Positions 53,743 through 63,463 are shown, counted from the first letter of the stretch. The stretch is 64,000 bases of DNA from Rhizobium freirei PRF 81 (GCF_000359745.1 NZ_AQHN01000065.1:1-64000), one strand, 5' to 3'. A program made the numbers and translations. The notes: generated by a model from the sequence alone, not told the origin.

Positions 53743-54709
53743 GACGGGCCTCCTCTTCCTCATCGAGTTGGTCTGAACCGATCTGGTATTGGCCCTCCGC
53801 GAACCGTTCGATGTGGATGACGTCTCGAACCCGTCGCCCGCGCGGTGTCCGTTCAATGGAGATGATGAGGTCGACTGCCTCACCGATAACCTCGTGCATC
53901 GGCTGCTGGCTTGCTTCTGCGGTCAATTGTTCAAAGCGGCGGAGGGCCGACATGGCGGTGTTCGAGTGAATTGTCGCAACGCCTCCGGGATGACCGGTGT
54001 TCCACGCCTTCAGCAGAGTCAACGCGGCACCGTCGCGGACTTCGCCGACGACAATCCTGTCGGGGCGCAGTCGCATCGTGCTCTTCAGCAATCGTGACAT
54101 ATCAACGGTATCGCTGGTATGCAGAAGAACGGCGTTCTCGGCCGAACAATGAATTTCGGCGGTATCTTCGAGGATCACCAAACGGTCTTCGGGGGCGAAT
54201 TTGACGATCTCATCGATCAACGCGTTCGCAAGCGTCGTTTTGCCAGAACCGGCGCCCCCGGATACGATGATGTTTCGCCTTTTGGAAATCGCCTTTCGGA
54301 TCATTAAGGCGTGGCATCCCGTCAGCGCGCCTGACCGCACATATTCTTCCAGCGGAATTAGGCGTGGGGCACGGCGGCGGATCGTAAAGGCTGGCTTGGC
54401 GACCGCTGGTGGTAAAAGGCCTTCGAAGCGGTGCCCACCTATCGGGAGCTCGCCGGAGATGATCGGTTGCTTCGTGTCTACCTGGGACTGAAGGAAATGC
54501 GCCACAATTCCGATCACCGTTTCCGCGGCGACGGGGGACATTTCGCCGGCCGCCGCAACGCCGTGAGCGAGGCGCTCAATAAAGAGCTTTCCGTCCGGAT
54601 TGAGCATTATTTCGATCACATCCACGTCTTCCAATGCGGCGCACAGCTTATGGCCGAGCGCGTCTTGAAGTTTGCAGACAAGCCGGTGGTGAGAGCGGAG
54701 CTGGTTCAT
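53732..54709 (-). CDS. trbB: TrbB, secretion ATPase (VirB11)
   Basis: The 325-residue hexameric ATPase has Walker A NIIVSGGAGSGKTTLANALI (around residue 145) and the Asp box LVILEDTAEIHCSAENAVLL. It also has MRLRPDRIVVGEVRDGAALT and a His box GHPGGVATIHSNTAMSALRR. It energises channel assembly. First trb gene, overlapping traI by 4 bases. Confidence 0.96.
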   Translation of the reverse strand: MNQLRSHHRLVCKLQDALGHKLCAALEDVDVIEIMLNPDGKLFIERLAHGVAAAGEMSPVAAETVIGIVAHFLQSQVDTKQPIISGELPIGGHRFEGLLPPAVAKPAFTIRRRAPRLIPLEEYVRSGALTGCHALMIRKAISKRRNIIVSGGAGSGKTTLANALIDEIVKFAPEDRLVILEDTAEIHCSAENAVLLHTSDTVDMSRLLKSTMRLRPDRIVVGEVRDGAALTLLKAWNTGHPGGVATIHSNTAMSALRRFEQLTAEASQQPMHEVIGEAVDLIISIERTPRGRRVRDVIHIERFAEGQYQIGSDQLDEEEEARHVA

Positions 54710-55344
54710 GGATTTCTCCTTTTCCGCTGCCCATCTGGGGAGATGAATTCAGAACGGTAACTGGATGGACGAAGCCTCAGGAATGTCTCGGCGTTCACCG
54801 GTAAGGTGCCCGCGACGGCAATTGTCTTGCCAATGTTCTTTGGTTCGCCCAATCGCGATAGGTGCCACCCAACGCGTGCAAGGATCCGCTCGAATCGAAG
54901 ATCGGTCACCGTGACGAGCTCCGTGTACCCATTTGCGATGCACCATTCGATGATGCCTGCGAACATGGTCAAAGTGGCCTCGTGGACGAGGCCTCCTCCG
55001 CGAAGATCGACCAAGGTTGTGTCCACGCAAAAACGGGAGCTTTCGATCATACTTGGATGGGCGTTTAGGTGTCCATGCGTTAGCAGTGACGAAAAGACAT
55101 GGGTCACCATCGTCGGACCCATGGCCGGCAGGAGTCTAGCGCATCCTGCCACACGAGCGCTGTCCGATACGGCGAGTATGTAAGTCGGCTGGAGAGCGTC
55201 GAAGACGTCCGCTTCCCGGCCGTCAAGAACACCGACCTCCCAACCCAACCGATTTGAAAACACTTGAGCTCGAAGTCGATGATGTGCTTCGAGAAGGTGC
55301 TGTGCAGGAAGCCCATGTCTGGTCGATATCGCAACAACCTTCAT
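54706..55344 (-). CDS. traI: TraI, acyl-homoserine lactone synthase (LuxI family)
   Basis: The 212-residue enzyme makes the diffusible signal for TraR from SAM and acyl-ACP. Conserved features are HRLRAQVFSNRLGWEVGVLD, READVFDALQPTYIL, GCARLLPAMGPTMV, IESSRFCVDT and NGYTELVTVTDLRFERILAR. It heads the traI-trb operon, so signal production rises with transfer activation. The acyl chain cannot be predicted. A candidate TraR box lies 62 bp upstream. Confidence 0.95.
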   Translation of the reverse strand: MKVVAISTRHGLPAQHLLEAHHRLRAQVFSNRLGWEVGVLDGREADVFDALQPTYILAVSDSARVAGCARLLPAMGPTMVTHVFSSLLTHGHLNAHPSMIESSRFCVDTTLVDLRGGGLVHEATLTMFAGIIEWCIANGYTELVTVTDLRFERILARVGWHLSRLGEPKNIGKTIAVAGTLPVNAETFLRLRPSSYRSEFISPDGQRKRRNP

Positions 55345-55405
55345 ACTGATCTCCGTCGCTTAAATTTATCGACAAAGATCAGCACGGATTAGAATGGCTG
55401 GGCAG

Positions 55406-55421
55406 TTGTAGAATCCTACAA
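55406..55421. promoter_or_regulatory. Candidate TraR box I
   Basis: TTGTAGAATCCTACAA is a dyad with perfect 6-bp arms (TTGTAG, CTACAA) and a 4-bp centre. It lies 62 bp upstream of the traI start. LuxR-type regulators bind 16-20 bp dyads in such positions. It shares its right half with two further copies. Confidence 0.6.
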
Positions 55422-55492
55422 GGTATTTTGGTGAGTCGCGCGCGGTTTTGGGCGACAACGCGCTGATCTGATCTCGCGTGTTATTCCCTTAG

Positions 55493-55508
55493 TTGTAGGA
55501 ATCACCAG
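55493..55508. promoter_or_regulatory. Candidate TraR box II
   Basis: Its reverse complement CTGGTGATTCCTACAA matches the traC-traA copy (ACTGTGAATCCTACAA) in the last 13 positions except one. It is on the repA side of the region, about 215 bp upstream of repA, and may link quorum sensing to copy number. Confidence 0.45.
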
Positions 55509-55722
55509 TGAACAAATATGCAACGAACGTTGTGACTCGGAGCGGTAACAGATTGGATTTGCAAGGGAAATACAGATGGCGGCGTTAACCATAGGTCAAG
55601 GGGCGTCCCGGCTATTAACAGTTTATTAGCCGCATTTTCCTTGCCGGCCCGCGAGAATCGGACATAATAACGGTTCAGTGGCAATATCGGGCCGAAAACC
55701 GTTATCTGAAAGATTTCTGACA

Positions 55723-56943
55723 ATGAACGCTAATTCGATGGCTTCGCTTAAGATGCCGATGCACTTTGAAGATCAAATCCTAGAACAGGGTGATTTGATC
55801 TCGAAAAAGCTGCACCTACTTAGCGTACAACGATTCCCGCCCAACGCGAAAAAGACATTGCGAAGCTTCTCGCTGGCGGAGGTCGCGACCTATGTCGGCG
55901 TATCGCAGAGCACATTGAAAAAGCTGCATCTGGACGGAAAGGGCCCCTCCCCTCAAACATCGTCCTCCGGTCGTCGCTCCTACACCGCCGAACAGATGTT
56001 GGAACTGCGTCAATATCTGGATACGCACGGTCGATCCGACAACCGCATGTATGTTCCCCACCGGCGCGGCGGTGAAAAGCTGCAGGTGCTTGCTGTAGTC
56101 AACTTCAAAGGGGGCTCGGGGAAAACCACGACCGCCGCGCATTTAGCGCAGTACCTGGCATTGACGGGGCATCGCGTCCTTGCCGTAGACCTCGACCCTC
56201 AAGCATCCCTTTCGTCTCTGCACGGCTTCCAACCGGAGCTCGATCAGATCGCGTCCATCTATGATGCCATTCGCTATGATGGTGCGAGAAAGCCGATCTC
56301 GGAGATCATCCAGACCACTAATTTTCCTGGATTGGACATTGTCCCTGCAAACCTCGATTTGCAGGAGTATGAATATGACACGCCGCTTGCGATGTCTGAT
56401 AAGTCTTCTAATGAAGGCAAAACGTTTTTCACCCGCATATCGCGGGCTTTGGCTGAGGTCGACGATCGTTATGATGTCGTCGTCGTCGACTGTCCACCGC
56501 AGCTCGGATATTTGACGCTGACCGCACTGACCGCAGCTACAAGTGTTCTGATAACAATCCATCCGCAGATGCTCGACGTGATGTCGATGGGTCAGTTCCT
56601 TCTGATGCTTGGTGGAATCCTAAAGCCGATCCGTGCCGCTGGTGCGGAAGTGAACCTCTCCTGGTACAGATACTTGATTACGCGCTACGAGCCGACCGAT
56701 GTTCCGCAAGCCCAGATGGTCGGCTTTATGTCCACGATGTTCAACGAGTTCATACTAAAGAACCAGATGGTGAAGTCGACGGCGGTTTCAGATGCCGGAA
56801 TTACCAAGCAAACTCTGTACGAAGTCGATCGGGCATCCATGAATAGAGGCACGTATGACCGTGCGATGGAATCGTTGGATGCAGTGAATGCTGAAATTGC
56901 CGGCCTCGTTCACGAGTCATGGGGACGTCGATTTGTCAGCTGA
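55723..56943 (+). CDS. repA: RepA, ParA-type partition ATPase and repABC repressor
   Basis: The 406-residue protein has an N-terminal winged-helix part (LRSFSLAEVATYVGVSQSTL). The ParA domain has the deviant Walker A VNFKGGSGKTTT (around residue 129), VLAVDLDPQASLSSL and VVVDCPPQLGYLTLTAL. RepA segregates plasmid copies with RepB and represses the operon. ATG 55723 is chosen for family length; GTG 55678 would add 15 residues and cannot be excluded. Confidence 0.94.
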   Translation: MNANSMASLKMPMHFEDQILEQGDLISKKLHLLSVQRFPPNAKKTLRSFSLAEVATYVGVSQSTLKKLHLDGKGPSPQTSSSGRRSYTAEQMLELRQYLDTHGRSDNRMYVPHRRGGEKLQVLAVVNFKGGSGKTTTAAHLAQYLALTGHRVLAVDLDPQASLSSLHGFQPELDQIASIYDAIRYDGARKPISEIIQTTNFPGLDIVPANLDLQEYEYDTPLAMSDKSSNEGKTFFTRISRALAEVDDRYDVVVVDCPPQLGYLTLTALTAATSVLITIHPQMLDVMSMGQFLLMLGGILKPIRAAGAEVNLSWYRYLITRYEPTDVPQAQMVGFMSTMFNEFILKNQMVKSTAVSDAGITKQTLYEVDRASMNRGTYDRAMESLDAVNAEIAGLVHESWGRRFVS

Positions 56944-56972
56944 CAAAAACGAACGTTTTATGCGGAAAAACA

Positions 56973-56989
56973 AGCAGCTAACGGCTGCT
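56973..56989. repeat. Stem-loop in the repA-repB gap
   Basis: AGCAGC-TAACG-GCTGCT forms a perfect 6-bp stem with a 5-nt loop 14 bp before repB. A nearby AAAACG-AA-CGTTTT dyad (56946-56959) follows the repA stop. They may tune repB expression; no family assignment. Confidence 0.35.
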
Positions 56990-57002
56990 CGGAGCAAATG
57001 AG

Positions 57003-57977
57003 ATGGCACGGAAAAATCTGCTCGAGGGACTTGCTGACCTGCATGAAGATAGCGGCACGGCACCTGCATATCCAATGCGAGGCGCAGGCAAATCTCTCGT
57101 GCGTTCGCTGGACGAGCTGGCAAAGCAGGCTGACAAATATCTCGAAGGCGAGGCAATTATCGAACTTGATCCGGCACAAATTGAAGGCTCCTTCGTAAAG
57201 GATCGGATATCAGACGACGACGGCGAGTATCAAGATCTGCTAGAGGCAATTAGGGTACGTGGGCAGGATACGCCTATTCTCGTGCGGCCCCATACAAAGG
57301 TCGATGGTCTTTATCAGGTTGTCTTCGGCCACAGACGGGTAAGGGCAGCAAGGGACCTCGGCAGAAAAGTCCGGGCTATTGTCAAGGCAATCGACGACCG
57401 TTCCCATGTCATTGCTCAAGGGCAGGAAAATTCCGCGCGCGCGAATCTCTCTTTTATCGAAAGGGCGTTATTTGCCAAGCGCCTGGATGATCTTGGTTAC
57501 GGCCGAGAGGTGATTTCCTTGGCATTGTCCGCGAATGCGGCTTCGGTCTCGAAGATGATGACGGTGGCAGAGCGCATCTCGGCTAACGTCATAGAAAAAA
57601 TCGGGTCGGCTCCCGGTGTGGGCCGAGAGCGCTGGATAGAGCTTTCACTTCTAGTCGGAAAATTCGCCAATAGCGGCAAAGTGTCAGAAGTTTTGAGCAC
57701 GGACGGCTTCGACGCATTGCCGTCCGATGAACGCTTTTCATCTCTGTACAAGGCGCTCAACAGAACAGCGCGGCCCGTGAGGAAGGCGGAGGTTTCGACT
57801 CAAAAGGCGAAGTGGCAGCCCCGGGACAAGGCAGTGCAGGCCGAAATCAAGAATACGGGCAAAGCTTTCTCGCTCTCGATGAAGGCGAAGAATGCTGGCC
57901 GTTTCGGAGAATATCTTTCCCGCAATTTGGATGCGCTCTACGAGCAATTCCTGAAGGAGGGAAGCAAAGGAGACTGA
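57003..57977 (+). CDS. repB: RepB, ParB-type centromere-binding protein
   Basis: The 324-residue protein has the ParB N-terminal motif QVVFGHRRVRAARDLGRKVR, NSARANLSFIERALFAKRL and a helix-turn-helix (GREVISLALSANAASVSKMM). It binds parS sites and stimulates RepA. The gap to repA is 59 bp. Length is typical of the RepB family. Confidence 0.95.
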   Translation: MARKNLLEGLADLHEDSGTAPAYPMRGAGKSLVRSLDELAKQADKYLEGEAIIELDPAQIEGSFVKDRISDDDGEYQDLLEAIRVRGQDTPILVRPHTKVDGLYQVVFGHRRVRAARDLGRKVRAIVKAIDDRSHVIAQGQENSARANLSFIERALFAKRLDDLGYGREVISLALSANAASVSKMMTVAERISANVIEKIGSAPGVGRERWIELSLLVGKFANSGKVSEVLSTDGFDALPSDERFSSLYKALNRTARPVRKAEVSTQKAKWQPRDKAVQAEIKNTGKAFSLSMKAKNAGRFGEYLSRNLDALYEQFLKEGSKGD

Positions 57978-57984
57978 AGCCGCA

Positions 57985-58043
57985 AAAGAAAAAGGCCCCC
58001 AAACGACCAAGTCGTGGAAGCCCTTCTCGTATTCCCTAAGCAA
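57985..58043 (-). ncRNA. Antisense counter-transcribed RNA (incA/ctRNA)
   Basis: In the repB-repC gap the minus strand has a -35 TTGACA (58077-58072), a 17-bp spacer and a -10 GATTCT (58054-58049). Downstream is a terminator with stem GGCTTCCACGAC-TTG-GTCGTTTGGGGGCC followed by a T-rich run TTTTTCTTTT (57993-57984). Position, size (about 58 nt) and terminator are those of the antisense RNA that limits RepC translation in repABC plasmids. Confidence 0.85.
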
Positions 58044-58138
58044 GATTGAGAATCGCATTTCCACGAATCCCTGTCAAGAGTCGTAACCGTCGATTTGGCG
58101 GGCGGATCTCTTTTGCCTCAATTAAGGTGAGAGAAAAA

Positions 58139-59353
58139 ATGCAGATTGGAAGTGTGACGACGCCCTTCGGGCGGCGGCCGATATCGCTTGCCCAGGTAAG
58201 AGGGCAAATGAAAACGGCTGAGATGCGGCCAGGTAAGACGGCCGACAAATGGAAGATCTTTCGCGATGCCTCGGAGGCGAGGGCAGTGCTCGGCATTCAG
58301 GACCGCGCCCTTGCCGTTCTTGATGCGCTCTTGACCTTCTATCCCGACAATGAGCTTTCGGAAGAGCGCGGCCTGGTGGTGTTCCCATCAAATGAACAGC
58401 TTTCCGTTCGAGCGCATGGTATTGCTGGCACGACATTGCGCCGCCACCTTGCTGCACTCGTCGATGCTGGACTGATCCAGCGCAAAGACAGTGCTAATGG
58501 CAAACGATACGCCCGAAAGGACAATGGCGGCCAGATCGAAGATGCGTTCGGCTTCAGCCTCGCGCCGCTGCTTGCTCGCGCCGAAGAGCTTGCGCAGCTC
58601 GCACAGCAGATAGCAGCCGAGCGCCGGCACTTCCGCAGCGCCAAGGAAGCACTGACGATCTGCCGTCGTGACGTTCGTAAGCTGCTGACGGCTGCGATAG
58701 AAGAGGGCGCTTCTGGCGATTGGGAAAAGCTGGAGGGCTACTACGTGCAGCTGCTCGCAGGCATCCCCCGCTCCCCAACCCTCAAAGATATTGAATCCGT
58801 CCTCGACGAAATGCGAATGTTGCGTGAAGAGATCATCAACCAACTGGAATTTCAGGAAGATTCTCAAAAAACAGATACCAATGATGTCCAAATTGGACGT
58901 CACATACAGAATTCAAAACCCGAATCCAGCAATGAATTTGAACCTCGCTCTGAAACAGAGCAGGGGGCGAAATCGAACCCAGACATTGGGCGAATGCGAG
59001 AGCCGATAAAGGCTTTTCCACTGGGAATGGTCTTGCAGGCCTGCCCTGAGATTTCGAATTACGGGCCGGGCGGGGCGGTCGGGAGTTGGCGCGATCTCAT
59101 GTCAGCCGCGGTGGTCGTGCGATCGATGCTGGCCGTCAGTCCGAGTGCCTACCAGAATGCCTGTGAGGCACTCGGTGCCGAGAATGCTGCGGCCGTGATG
59201 GCCTGCATCCTCGAAAGGGCAGGGCACATCAACAATGCGGGCGGTTATTTGCGTGACCTCACCCGCAAGGCAGAACGCGGAGAGTTTTCACTTGGGCCGA
59301 TGTTGATGGCGCTGATGCGAACGAATGGTTCGCCAGGCCGGAGAGCATCATGA
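58139..59353 (+). CDS. repC: RepC, replication initiator
   Basis: The 404-residue initiator starts MQIGSVTTPFGRRPISLAQV, the conserved RepC N-terminus, at ATG 58139; longer frames read into the ctRNA region. Key text: TADKWKIFRDASEARAVLGI, LVVFPSNEQLSVRAHGIAGT, TLRRHLAALVDAGLIQRKDS. The C-terminal domain includes WRDLMSAAVVVRSMLAVSPS and INNAGGYLRDLTRKAERGEF. RepC binds an origin inside its own gene. Its expression is limited by the antisense RNA. Confidence 0.95.
   Translation: MQIGSVTTPFGRRPISLAQVRGQMKTAEMRPGKTADKWKIFRDASEARAVLGIQDRALAVLDALLTFYPDNELSEERGLVVFPSNEQLSVRAHGIAGTTLRRHLAALVDAGLIQRKDSANGKRYARKDNGGQIEDAFGFSLAPLLARAEELAQLAQQIAAERRHFRSAKEALTICRRDVRKLLTAAIEEGASGDWEKLEGYYVQLLAGIPRSPTLKDIESVLDEMRMLREEIINQLEFQEDSQKTDTNDVQIGRHIQNSKPESSNEFEPRSETEQGAKSNPDIGRMREPIKAFPLGMVLQACPEISNYGPGGAVGSWRDLMSAAVVVRSMLAVSPSAYQNACEALGAENAAAVMACILERAGHINNAGGYLRDLTRKAERGEFSLGPMLMALMRTNGSPGRRAS
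58853..58975. other. oriV: Putative oriV (AT-rich stretch inside repC)
   Basis: Between the two RepC domains the gene is clearly richer in A and T (CAGGAAGATTCTCAAAAAAC, then CATACAGAATTCAAAACCCG) than its surroundings. In repABC plasmids the replication origin lies in such a stretch of repC. Boundaries are approximate. Confidence 0.6.
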
Positions 59354-60001
59354 GCTGCAAAAAGCTGATGCTGTTTGGAGACCGCAGCAAGGTGAGATCC
59401 TGGCTTGTGGTCTCCCGAGTATCGCCGATAAGCTATCAATCTAAAGTGGGGTCGCTGAAAACAGCATATTCGAAGGGCCGTAACCTCGGATGCAAAGAGC
59501 TGTGTAGCCTTCTGAACGAAATCATCCGGACATCCGCGCCGGCGGAACAACGGCGCTGGAGACGCTGCTTTCGGCCGCGGGGTTCGCGGAGTGGTTTATT
59601 GATCGCAAGTTACGATCGGCTGCTTGTCGGCTGTCAGTTGTTAAGCCTGTACGGCGATCCACCGTTTTGTCGACATCCCTACATTTGCACGCGCGAACCC
59701 AAAGATATCCAGCGTCGACAGCTCTTTTTACCGCAACTCGGACAACAGCCGAAGAACTCGTGTTCGAAATTCATCAATGCGACCGTACGTGCCGATAACA
59801 TCATGAGTCTTGCTATTGCACCAAGATGGGGTTTGAGGGCTATGCTAGTCTCATAGACGTTCCGCTTCTGGATGTGACACCCTTCGACCGGGCCAAGAAG
59901 TTGGGCGCTGCGCCTTTGGCACAGGCCGAGATCTCGCAATTTAAGAGCAGGTGGCCCCGAGGCGCTTTTGAGCCCGTTGCCGCCGCTCCGGTCAATTGGC
60001 C
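59354..60001. other. Region downstream of repC, no supported gene
   Basis: 648 bases with fragmentary frames on both strands and no family I know. No GTT...AAC parS-like palindrome was found with confidence. Confidence 0.4.
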
Positions 60002-60205
60002 TCAGAGCGGTCTGACGTTTTCCGCCTTTAACTTGCCGGTCTTCCGATCCTGACCGAGATCGTAGGAAACGGACTGTCCCTCTCTGAGATAATCGCCATA
60101 TTGCAGGGCGGTGACATGCACGAAAACGTCGCCTCCTCCGCTTTCCGGCGTGATGAAACCAAAGCCTTTATCGGCGTTGAAGAACTTAACCTTGCCAGTT
60201 GGCAT
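60002..60205 (-). CDS. Cold-shock protein (CspA family)
   Basis: The 67-residue RNA chaperone is a single cold-shock domain: MPTGKVKFFNADKGFGFITP with RNP1 KGFGFI, then GGGDVFVHVTALQYG with RNP2 VFVHV, ending RKTGKLKAENVRPL. It melts RNA structure, often in the cold or on growth resumption. Not linked in an operon with its neighbours. Confidence 0.95.
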   Translation of the reverse strand: MPTGKVKFFNADKGFGFITPESGGGDVFVHVTALQYGDYLREGQSVSYDLGQDRKTGKLKAENVRPL

Positions 60206-60345
60206 AACAATCCTCGTGTCTTCGCAGTTTAGGCAGCAAACTAACGACCAGCCACAGCAAGAATCAAGCCAGTCTGCTTCCGCCGAGTGATGTCGCGCTC
60301 TTTGGATAGAGTGGACGAAAGGCCGTGCCCCAGCCGTTGTTTCTA

Positions 60346-60807
60346 TCACTCTGGCTCCGGCAGGTTTAAGGTGTAACGCGTATGTCGGCGTTCACCGCTG
60401 CGGTTCATTGCCCCCTTCTCCACCATATCATGAAGGTCTCGAGTCGCCGTTGCCCGGGAAGCCCCTGTGATCGAGATGTAATTTTCCGCGCTCAGGCCAC
60501 CTTTGAAGCCTTCAATCCCTTCGCGGAACATGCGGGAGATCGCCTTGGCGATTGTTGAACTGGTCGCGGAACCGTTCATAGAACTTTGCCTTGCGGATAT
60601 AAAACGCAACGCGCGTGAGAGTCGTCTGCTGCGCATCGAGAATGGTTTGCAAGAAGTAGAGTAGATGAGCCTTTCGATTATATCGAGCTTACGCTGATTT
60701 GTTTCGAGCTCTCCGTAATAAGCCTTGCGGCTCCTTTTGATCGTATATGCAAGCGAGATCAGGCTCGGTTGCCCGATGTTTTGCGCGAGCGACTTTTGAG
60801 GGCCGAA
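60346..60807 (-). pseudogene. Fic-family protein, 3' remnant with two frameshifts
   Basis: FGPQKSLAQNIGQPSLISLA and YTIKRSRKAYYGELETNQRK match the region after the Fic active site (DUF4172-type). A second frame then carries YFLQTILDAQQTTLTRVAFY and IRKAKFYERFRDQFNNRQ. The first frame returns with ISRMFREGIEGFKGGLSAEN and YISITGASRATATRDLHDMV to the end. The HPFxDGNGR active site is missing upstream. It is a dead fragment of an AMP-transferase-like protein. Confidence 0.75.
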
Positions 60808-61083
60808 CAAGCAGCCCAGCAGGTCGCCGCGCTGAAGAAAGATCGTGACGAGCCGGCATACCATCATGCGGGTTCGAGACGAGAAACCACCTCGGTCGTT
60901 GGCAGAAGGAACAATGATGACCGGCTACACCATTGAACCGGACGGGCGTCAGGTGGAGGAGGAAATCCACCTTGGCGGGGTTGGCCGAACAGGTCGTGGC
61001 AAGCACGGATTGGAAGGAGATCTCCGCCGGGAAAGGAAGCTCGCGGGGCAAAAAGCGCGGGCGCTCCCTTATGAATCAGCTAG

Positions 61084-62001
61084 TCAAGGACGAACTAACC
61101 CGAAGCGATGTGCCTCGTCCAACAGCGCCCTAACGGAAGAGGGCTGCCACCTCCTGCCACCACGCGCCGGCCGTTCCCCCATCTGATCCAGTTGCGCGGC
61201 AATGTCGCGCAGCGACAAACTGGGGTCGGCGATGGTGATCGCGGCGACCAACTTCATCAAATGATCTTCGGGCGCGCGGCGCGGTGAGCGGGCCAGCAGC
61301 TCTGGCTCTGCAAGCTTCTCACGAACCATCCGATGCACCGCGCGGCGTAATCGTTGGACCGTCCAGTGATGACCGCGACGGTTAAGGACGCGCACGACGT
61401 TGTCCCAACTATGCTGTGGCCTGAGCTGCCTCACGGTCGGCAGCCAGGTCTGTGCCGACGAAATCAGTTCGTCGAGATAAAGTTTCTCGCGTGCTTTCGA
61501 CACCGCCTTGATCGCCTCCGGTCGGCGCTCGCGCAGACCGGGATTTCCGGGAAGCTTCCCTCTGGCTTTCGCAGCCTTGATGCCAGCTTTGGTTCGTTCG
61601 GCGATCAGGGCGCGCTCAAGCTGGGCGACGGCGCCGAGCACCTGCAAGGAAAACATTCCCTGCGGCGTGGACGTATCGATCGGATCGCGCAGCGAGCGGA
61701 AATGAACTCCGCGCTTTTCGAGGTCTTCAATCACGTGAAGCAGATGGCTGACTGATCGGGCCAAGCGATCGAGACGAACGACGACTAGCACGTCGCCAGA
61801 GGTGAGATCCTTCAGCACTTTGGTGAGCACCGGTCTTGTGCGGGATAACCCGGATCCGTGCTCCTGATGAATGCGATCGCAGCCGGCGGCGCGCAACTCA
61901 TCGACCTGGGCATCGTTGAGCTGATCGTCAGTCGAAACCCGGGCGTATCCGATCAGCCGGGGCCGCGGAGAGGGGGAGCTGGCGATTGCAACCTGGGGCA
62001 T
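61084..62001 (-). CDS. Serine recombinase (resolvase/invertase family)
   Basis: The 305-residue protein has the resolvase catalytic domain: RPRLIGYARVSTDDQLNDAQ with the nucleophile serine in YARVS, DVLVVVRLDRLARSVSHLLH, and LQVLGAVAQLERALIAERTK. The C-terminal part is longer than in Tn3 resolvases and has two helix-turn-helix-like pieces (WDNVVRVLNRRGHHWTVQRL, SLSLRDIAAQLDQMG). Start at 62001; the site upstream is weak. It may resolve plasmid multimers or belong to a lost element. No res site was identified. Confidence 0.87.
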   Translation of the reverse strand: MPQVAIASSPSPRPRLIGYARVSTDDQLNDAQVDELRAAGCDRIHQEHGSGLSRTRPVLTKVLKDLTSGDVLVVVRLDRLARSVSHLLHVIEDLEKRGVHFRSLRDPIDTSTPQGMFSLQVLGAVAQLERALIAERTKAGIKAAKARGKLPGNPGLRERRPEAIKAVSKAREKLYLDELISSAQTWLPTVRQLRPQHSWDNVVRVLNRRGHHWTVQRLRRAVHRMVREKLAEPELLARSPRRAPEDHLMKLVAAITIADPSLSLRDIAAQLDQMGERPARGGRRWQPSSVRALLDEAHRFGLVRP

Positions 62002-62593
62002 TCGTTCTGGCTCTTTTTTGATGGCCTTTGTACAGATAATGAATGCATGAGAAAATGGGGATTTGCAAGCGTGTTTTATGACAAAAATGGGAGGCGATAG
62101 AGAGCGTTCTATGACGTGAGGCAGGCATCGACCCATCGCCGCCCGAGAACGCACGTCAGCGGGCATCTATGGCGAAAACGCAGGGAAATCGGCTATTTCG
62201 GAAGAGGTCGCTCCGGCTCCGGCTTTTTGATGAGGTTCTGACGCCGAGAGGCGGTCGGGGAGGGGAAGAGCTCGACCGGTTCAGCACGCGTTATTTCCGC
62301 TCAATCAGGCAGAATTTCCAGCGACCCAAAATGAAAAGCCCTCAAGGGGCCCGGATTTGCGGCTTTTCCGCCAATTCTCACGGACAAATACGCTATCTCT
62401 TGCCGCCAAAAACCATCACCTATCGATACGCATTACTTATCGGAAGTGATTGCCCATCCACGGCGCCGTCCCGAGTGACGGAAGCAATGGCTTAAATAGC
62501 TTCTGTTCTGGAAAAGAACAACGTTAATTCATATGGGTAACGAGATGGAAACGGCCAACATTCCCGGATAAAAGGGGTACGTGGGTGTCGCTT
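62002..62593. other. Intergenic, nothing recognised
   Basis: 592 bases, AT-richer than average in 62400-62600. No supported gene. Confidence 0.4.
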
Positions 62594-62953
62594 TTAGCTA
62601 AGAATTTCATTGATATGCAGATGGTAGGGAGGGGAGGTTCCGGGCGTGGGGAGTTGTGTAGCCTCGATGGTTTCTGGAACGATCAGATTTTGTACCGCCT
62701 CTGACCAGATAAGTATTGCTCTATCGGGATCACAAGGCCTCCTAAGTGGCGCGGCAGGGCGTAACGAGGCGAGATAAGACGCCACGTTGCGCCCGTTTGC
62801 GCGCCAATTATACCAGTGATTTCGGCGCTTAAACGGCCGCATTTCGACGTTTTTGGCGCCCTCCCTCTGCATGTCGCGGGCTATGGCTTTGGCCACCTCG
62901 CGGTCGCTGAAAGTGAGGCCGATCGGCTTTCCGTTCTGATAAATTTCATGCAT
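62594..62953 (-). CDS. Small protein of unknown function
   Basis: The 119-residue frame starts at ATG 62953 behind AAAGGACC. The text (MHEIYQNGKPIGLTFSDREV, then AKAIARDMQREGAKNVEMRP, NHWYNWRANGRNVASYLASL) reads as a real soluble protein. No family recognised. Confidence 0.55.
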   Translation of the reverse strand: MHEIYQNGKPIGLTFSDREVAKAIARDMQREGAKNVEMRPFKRRNHWYNWRANGRNVASYLASLRPAAPLRRPCDPDRAILIWSEAVQNLIVPETIEATQLPTPGTSPPYHLHINEILS

Positions 62954-63463
62954 GTCAGGTCCTTTCTAAGGGCGGAATGCCCGACGCGTGGAAAATATAA
63001 GATGAGTTACATTTGTCGCCGTCCCTGATTCAGCGTCCGAACCTGCTCCTCAAGATGCTCGGTTGCCGTCGTCGCGGCTCATGCGGTCGCGTTGCAGACC
63101 GGCGGCCATCAACTCCCATGAGGACGGTGGCTTGGCGGCTCCGGCACTAGCTCGGTGATGAAAGAAAGATGCGCCGTTTCCATTGGCTGCGCCACCACTT
63201 AGCAATTCCGATTTTCATCCCAATCGGCGGTGGAACATGCACTTTTCATCGCCGCGCCCATCAAAGGACGGTACCGAAAGTTCTTTACCATTGAACTGCG
63301 TCAGCGCGAGCAGGGCGGTCTTGGCGTCAAGCTCGAGGTGCATCGGACAACTGCGCACGGCCACGGGTACGTGAAGAAAAACCAAGGGAAGCAAGCGAAT
63401 TGACCCTGTTGCAGTTACCGGTTGCACTCGATAATCTGCCCCCAACTTGGGTTGGGGAAGATC
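62954..63463. other. Region without a supported gene
   Basis: 510 bases. A minus-strand frame over 63215-63380 reads coherently (PMHLELDAKTALLALTQFNG, then KELSVPSFDGRGDEKC) but has no start of its own and continues antisense to the next gene; it may be a fragment. Confidence 0.35.

Larger units (their letters stand above)
55345..55722. other. traI-repA divergent control region
   Basis: 378 bases with no gene. It carries two TraR-box-like elements and, toward repA, an AT-rich stretch (TTAACCATAGG, TATTAACAGTTTATTAGCC) that probably holds the repABC promoters. The arrangement is the same as on octopine-type Ti plasmids, where TraR controls both sides. Confidence 0.6.

Noticed and set aside
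56946..56959. AAAACG-AA-CGTTTT dyad considered as parS
   Set aside because: It does not have the GTT...AAC form of repABC parS sites.
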